From JACMLD01 sp040004415 (GTDB lineage: Bacteria; Bacteroidota; Bacteroidia; Chitinophagales; Chitinophagaceae): a stretch of DNA of 9,128 bases. Numbering within the stretch: position 1 is the first letter of the stretch; the number at the start of each line of letters is the position of its first letter. Below the pieces are notes generated by a model, which saw nothing but the letters and a program-made list of their open reading frames with translations, was not told where the DNA came from and did no database searches. Location of the stretch: NCBI GenBank assembly GCA_040004415.1, contig JBDUAY010000229.1, positions 1 through 9,128 of the forward strand, read 5' to 3'. The position numbers were made by a program, and so were the translations under genes. Shown here one piece after another: positions 5,991 to 9,128 of this stretch.

Positions 5991-7277
5991 TTGAAAAGAA
6001 AAATTTCCATTTACACGGCCTCTTCAATTGTAGTAGCAAACATGATTGGTACCGGTGTTTTTACCAGTCTTGGTTTTCAATTGTCTGCAGTGCAAAATAC
6101 ATGGACGATCATTTTACTCTGGCTGGCAGGTGGCATACTGGCTTTGTTTGGCGCATTTGCGTATGCTGAGTTGGGAACACATTTTAAAGAATCTGGCGGC
6201 GATTATATTTATCTCTCAAGAATTTTCCACCCGATGCTGGGCTATCTGTCTGCATGGGCCGGATTGACGGTAGGTTTTTCTGCACCAGTTGCGCTTGCAG
6301 CTATGGCATTTACAAAATACCTGGCGCCTTTTGGTTTGCAAAATAATGTGTGGCTGGCCATTGCTGTTATTGTATTAATTGGGTTGATGCACAGCTTTAC
6401 CATTAAGCACAGCAGCCGGATGCAAAATTTCTCTACGCTGGTGAAAGTAATATTTATAATTACGCTTATCATCATTGGTCTTGTTTTACCGGGTAGCCAT
6501 GTGAATGCGTTTGATTACAGCCGTACGTGGAAACATGAAATTATAACACCCGGTTTTGCTGTATCTATGATTTATGTTGGGTTTGCATACACCGGCTGGA
6601 GCGCAGCAGCCTATATTGTAGATGAAATTGATAATCCATTAAAAAACTTGCCAAAGGCTTTGATAGGAAGTACACTCTTTGTGGCAGTCAGCTATATATT
6701 TTTTCAATTTGTTTTGTTGAAACATGCACCGGCGGCGCAAATGACCGGTAAAGCAGAAGTCACATTTATTGCATTTGGAAACATGTTGGGAAGCGCTGGT
6801 GGCAAATGGGTAAGCGTTTTTATAGCAATACAACTTGTTGCCACCATTAGTTCTTATTTATGGGTAGGACCACGGGTTACTTATGCGATGGCAAAAGAAA
6901 ATAAATTATGGAGCGCGCTGGCGAAGAAAAATGAGCATGGTATACCTGTGGCTGCCTTATGGCTGCATGTTTTTATTGCCATACTGCTGGCCCTGACCGG
7001 TTCTTTTGAAAAAGTATTACTGTATTCCGGATTTGTTTTACAATTAATGGCTTCATTAACAGTGGCCACCAGTTTGTTTATACGCGATAGAAAGCCTGGA
7101 TCTTTTAAAAGTCCGTTAAAACCATTATTGCAAATTATTTTTTTATTATTTAATACCTGGGTATTGGTTTTTACAATGAAAGACAGACCTGTGGAAAGTT
7201 TGATTGGTATTGGCATTCTATTGCTGGGCCTGGTGATTTATTATTTTGATAAACCCGAAGACAGGATTAGAGAATAA
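5991..7277 (+). CDS. APC-superfamily amino acid permease
   Basis: This inner-membrane protein of 428 residues should take up or exchange amino acids. About 12 hydrophobic helices are visible, at roughly 10-30, 38-60, 82-107, 120-137, 148-167, 187-210, 225-243, 272-295, 320-337, 344-363, 380-396 and 402-418. Helix 1 carries the unwound substrate motif in ANMIGTGVF (16-24). Other family signatures are E60 with the loop KESGGDYIYLSR (66-77), and GFAYTGWSAAAYIVDEIDNP (197-216) with NLPKAL after it. The C-terminal tail is short and charged. The start is TTG at 5991: an in-frame TAA lies at 5979-5981, and the first ATG (M18) would cut helix 1 in the middle of the substrate motif. Closest general type is the serine/threonine exchanger or cationic/neutral amino acid transporter group, but the specific substrate is not known. 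Confidence 0.93.
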   Translation: MKRKISIYTASSIVVANMIGTGVFTSLGFQLSAVQNTWTIILLWLAGGILALFGAFAYAELGTHFKESGGDYIYLSRIFHPMLGYLSAWAGLTVGFSAPVALAAMAFTKYLAPFGLQNNVWLAIAVIVLIGLMHSFTIKHSSRMQNFSTLVKVIFIITLIIIGLVLPGSHVNAFDYSRTWKHEIITPGFAVSMIYVGFAYTGWSAAAYIVDEIDNPLKNLPKALIGSTLFVAVSYIFFQFVLLKHAPAAQMTGKAEVTFIAFGNMLGSAGGKWVSVFIAIQLVATISSYLWVGPRVTYAMAKENKLWSALAKKNEHGIPVAALWLHVFIAILLALTGSFEKVLLYSGFVLQLMASLTVATSLFIRDRKPGSFKSPLKPLLQIIFLLFNTWVLVFTMKDRPVESLIGIGILLLGLVIYYFDKPEDRIRE

Positions 7278-7785
7278 CAATTGGTAAATAATTCATGCCG
7301 TTTAGTTAAAGGTTTTAATGTTCCATTGCAACATTTTATACCCGCTTGAATAGAACCTTCTATGCGTATACCTAAAAAAATTACTGCAAACAGGAAAGCA
7401 CAAATCCGTTCCATATTTAATGTCTTCTGTTACGCCCGGTAATGAAAGACAATATCGTCGCAAATATTAAATTATCATGGTTGTATAAAATTATCATGTG
7501 TACATGAAAGGTATAAATCATTTGTAATTTTTACCACTTTAGGGTATTGCTGGTAATTGTTTGTACATATACCTTGCACATGGATTTAATATAAAACTGT
7601 TGTATTGCATGTACTGACCCTCTATGCATACAAATTTTCAGGCTCCGGTTATTATCTGAACTAAGGAACACGATTTCTATTCCCTGACTGTTTACAAGGC
7701 ATACTGGTAGCATTATAAACGAACTGTTTTACAGACAGGCCCCTTGCGTCTATTAATTATTATTTATAAACATTAAATTTTTTTT
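7278..7785. other. Long AT-rich intergenic region before the 445-residue gene
   Basis: This 508-bp stretch has no convincing gene. It holds a pair of 11-bp direct repeats (listed separately), two copies of TGTACAT at 7499-7505 and 7562-7568 each built on the palindrome TGTACA, and an A/T-rich 3' end (7750-7785) before the next ATG with eight T directly in front of it. No exact TAnnTTTG box was found on the plus strand, and no rho-independent terminator for the permease was seen. A 57-codon minus-strand ORF (7241-7414) overlaps its left end. The length suggests regulatory sequence or an unrecognised small RNA, but nothing shows which. Confidence 0.4.
7469..7498. repeat. Direct repeat AAATTATCATG, two copies 19 bp apart
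   Basis: AAATTATCATG occurs at 7469-7479 and 7488-7498. The 19-bp period is close to two helical turns, so both copies face the same side of the DNA, as paired activator sites often do. A TGTACAT follows immediately. A binding role is inference only. Confidence 0.4.
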
Positions 7786-9123
7786 ATGCCAGTTAAAGAT
7801 GTTACCCATACAGCTGATGATAATGGAGTGGTTATTCCATGTTGCCCGGATTTGATGAATGACGATCATTGTGATGTTATTAATTTCAGCAGGGTACTAA
7901 CGTATCCTACCAGCGTGCTCGCCAACACCCGCAAAAGAGTAAATGTTGAAGTGATTTTGCGGTTTAAATTCTCGCGCTGCACACTTGGTCTTACATTGGG
8001 AGATCCGGTTTACAGCACAACATTATTGCCGGGCGAAAAAGTAAAATTGTCAACTACAGATCGCAGAAGCCGTTTTACCTACGACAGTGAAACCAAGCTC
8101 AGTTACAGAAGTGAACAGATTTCTGAAGAACAGTATTATATGACATCGGTTCAGAAGTACATGTCAGACTCCGCAGCTTCACAATCCGGAAATGCAGAAC
8201 AATCTTCCGATAGCCACTTCGATTTTCATGGAGATGCCGGGGGCAGCATCAATCCATTTAGCCTCAGTGCCAGCGCCAGTACGAGTGCAAGTGGAAATCA
8301 TAATAGTCAGTCGGTGAGTGATTATCTGAATCAGCAAAAGGCACATGCACAAAGTTCAGCATCGCAGGCGGTAAGTTCTACCCGTAAGGCACATTCAATT
8401 TCAATAGGCGAAGTAAGCGGCCGTACGAATATTGAAGGCAGTGCGGAAGAACATTTTGAAGCGTCTTCCCGCGAATTCAGCAATCCCAATAAATGCCATG
8501 CGGTGACATTTATGTTTTATCGTATTAATAAAAAACAAAGTATAAAATTTGAACTGGAATCAATAGAAAGAAGAGTGGTGGATGATAGCGCACCCATTGG
8601 CGGAATTTTACAACCCGGACCTGCTAAACTTCCCATCGCACTTGTTCCGCAGGATATACCAGCGACTGCGGTATTGAGAAAGACAACTACTACCGCAGCA
8701 GGTCTCGCAACCAATGCAGCCGTAACGGCTACAGCATTTGATACATCTGCAATAAGCTCACTGAATGCGAACACAGGCAGCCAGTTTTTTGGACAGGAAC
8801 AAACCCTGAATTTGCCATTAGATGCAGACATCCGCAATAAGGCTTTGAAAGAAGTTGATGAGCAACTGGTGGCTAAAAATTTAATCGACAAGTCAGGAAA
8901 TGTGACGACTGTTACGAAAGAACTTATTGAGTTTGATTCTGCATTTTCATTGCCAACCGCGGGTATTATTGTAAAAGGATGCCTGGATGATTGCAACATC
9001 TGCGAACCGGAAGCAAAAGAAAATATTCAGTTACAAAATGATTTGCTCCGCAAACAAATTGAATTATTAGAAAAATCACAGGAATACAGATGTTGCCCGG
9101 TTCCTCCTGTAGCTGCCAGTTGA
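7786..9123 (+). CDS. Uncharacterised 445-residue protein, Ser/Ala-rich centre and C-terminal coiled coil
   Basis: I do not recognise this protein. Residues 1-125 look folded and beta-rich, with CC at 19-20, C29 and C65 and a notable segment LGDPVYSTTLLPGEKVKLST (71-90) followed by a charged Asp/Arg/Tyr/Glu part (91-118). Residues 128-200 are low-complexity, rich in Ser, Ala, Gly, Gln and His. A second ordered block at about 202-265 includes SIGEVSGR (206-213), FSNPNKCHAVTF (231-242) and SIERRV (259-264). Residues 270-330 are Pro/Thr/Ala-rich. The C-terminal part has GCLDDCNIC (388-396), a predicted coiled coil at about 399-433, and CC at 436-437. There is no signal peptide or membrane helix. 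The ATG start follows an A/T-rich leader. The gene is complete, ends 5 bases before the window edge, and may begin an operon. A structural, surface or assembly role is conceivable but unproven. Confidence 0.85.
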   Translation: MPVKDVTHTADDNGVVIPCCPDLMNDDHCDVINFSRVLTYPTSVLANTRKRVNVEVILRFKFSRCTLGLTLGDPVYSTTLLPGEKVKLSTTDRRSRFTYDSETKLSYRSEQISEEQYYMTSVQKYMSDSAASQSGNAEQSSDSHFDFHGDAGGSINPFSLSASASTSASGNHNSQSVSDYLNQQKAHAQSSASQAVSSTRKAHSISIGEVSGRTNIEGSAEEHFEASSREFSNPNKCHAVTFMFYRINKKQSIKFELESIERRVVDDSAPIGGILQPGPAKLPIALVPQDIPATAVLRKTTTTAAGLATNAAVTATAFDTSAISSLNANTGSQFFGQEQTLNLPLDADIRNKALKEVDEQLVAKNLIDKSGNVTTVTKELIEFDSAFSLPTAGIIVKGCLDDCNICEPEAKENIQLQNDLLRKQIELLEKSQEYRCCPVPPVAAS

Positions 9124-9128
9124 CAAAA

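Noticed and set aside
5785..6039. 84-codon minus-strand ORF overlapping the permease start
   Set aside because: Composition is that of an antisense shadow, rich in Phe, His and Lys runs, and it overlaps the permease N-terminus.
7531..7713. 60-codon minus-strand ORF in the long gap
   Set aside because: No recognisable motif, no promoter match and an ordinary length for chance in this region.
8517..8999. 160-codon minus-strand ORF inside the 445-residue gene
   Set aside because: Fully antisense to a longer ORF with better composition; Ser/Val-rich shadow translation with no motif.
7786..9123. Possibility that the last gene is a secreted adhesin because of its Ser/Ala-rich centre
   Set aside because: No signal peptide, no lipoprotein box and no type IX secretion C-terminal domain can be seen.

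Overview
The window looks like a chromosomal segment of a Bacteroidota bacterium, most likely of the Chitinophagaceae or a close relative. The base composition is moderately AT-rich. None of the genes has a Shine-Dalgarno-like leader; leaders are A/T-rich. Two upstream regions carry exact matches to the Bacteroidota promoter type (TTTG, a spacer of about 20 nt, TAnnTTTG). The gene families (a stand-alone HsdR-N-terminal-like nuclease, a short AMP nucleosidase, a fused DppD-DppF-type ATPase) also fit that phylum. The placement is inference; there is no rRNA or tRNA gene to anchor it.

Layout. Positions 1-3842 hold three genes, all on the minus strand: sucD (succinyl-CoA synthetase alpha, 75-953) with a clear rho-independent terminator at 21-52; a tandem two-ATPase ABC protein of the oligopeptide/dipeptide type (1107-2825); and an AMP nucleosidase of the short type (3072-3842). 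sucD and the ABC gene each have their own promoter candidate, so they are probably separate transcription units. A 159-bp divergent spacer follows. Then come a small PD-(D/E)xK nuclease-fold protein on the plus strand (4002-4442), a convergent metallo-beta-lactamase-fold hydrolase of the NAPE-PLD/UlaG type on the minus strand (4685-5716), and, divergent from that, an APC-family amino acid permease on the plus strand (5991-7277). A 508-bp AT-rich gap with short repeats leads into the last gene (7786-9123, plus), a 445-residue protein that I do not recognise.

How they relate. Most genes are metabolic or transport housekeeping functions with independent promoters and alternating strands. I see no evidence that they form one pathway: TCA cycle (SucD), nucleotide salvage (AMP nucleosidase), peptide import energisation (ABC ATPases), amino acid uptake (APC permease) and lipid-like or small-molecule hydrolysis (MBL protein). 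The part most likely to hold something undescribed is the right edge. The 445-residue protein has a structured N-terminal half, a Ser/Ala-rich central stretch, a second conserved-looking block, paired cysteines near both ends and a C-terminal coiled coil. It stands behind a long regulatory-looking gap, and its operon, if any, continues beyond the window. Smaller curiosities are a 47-codon ORF that overlaps the MBL stop by ATGA and contains an A9 run, two TTG starts, and an odd repetitive linker inside the ABC fusion.
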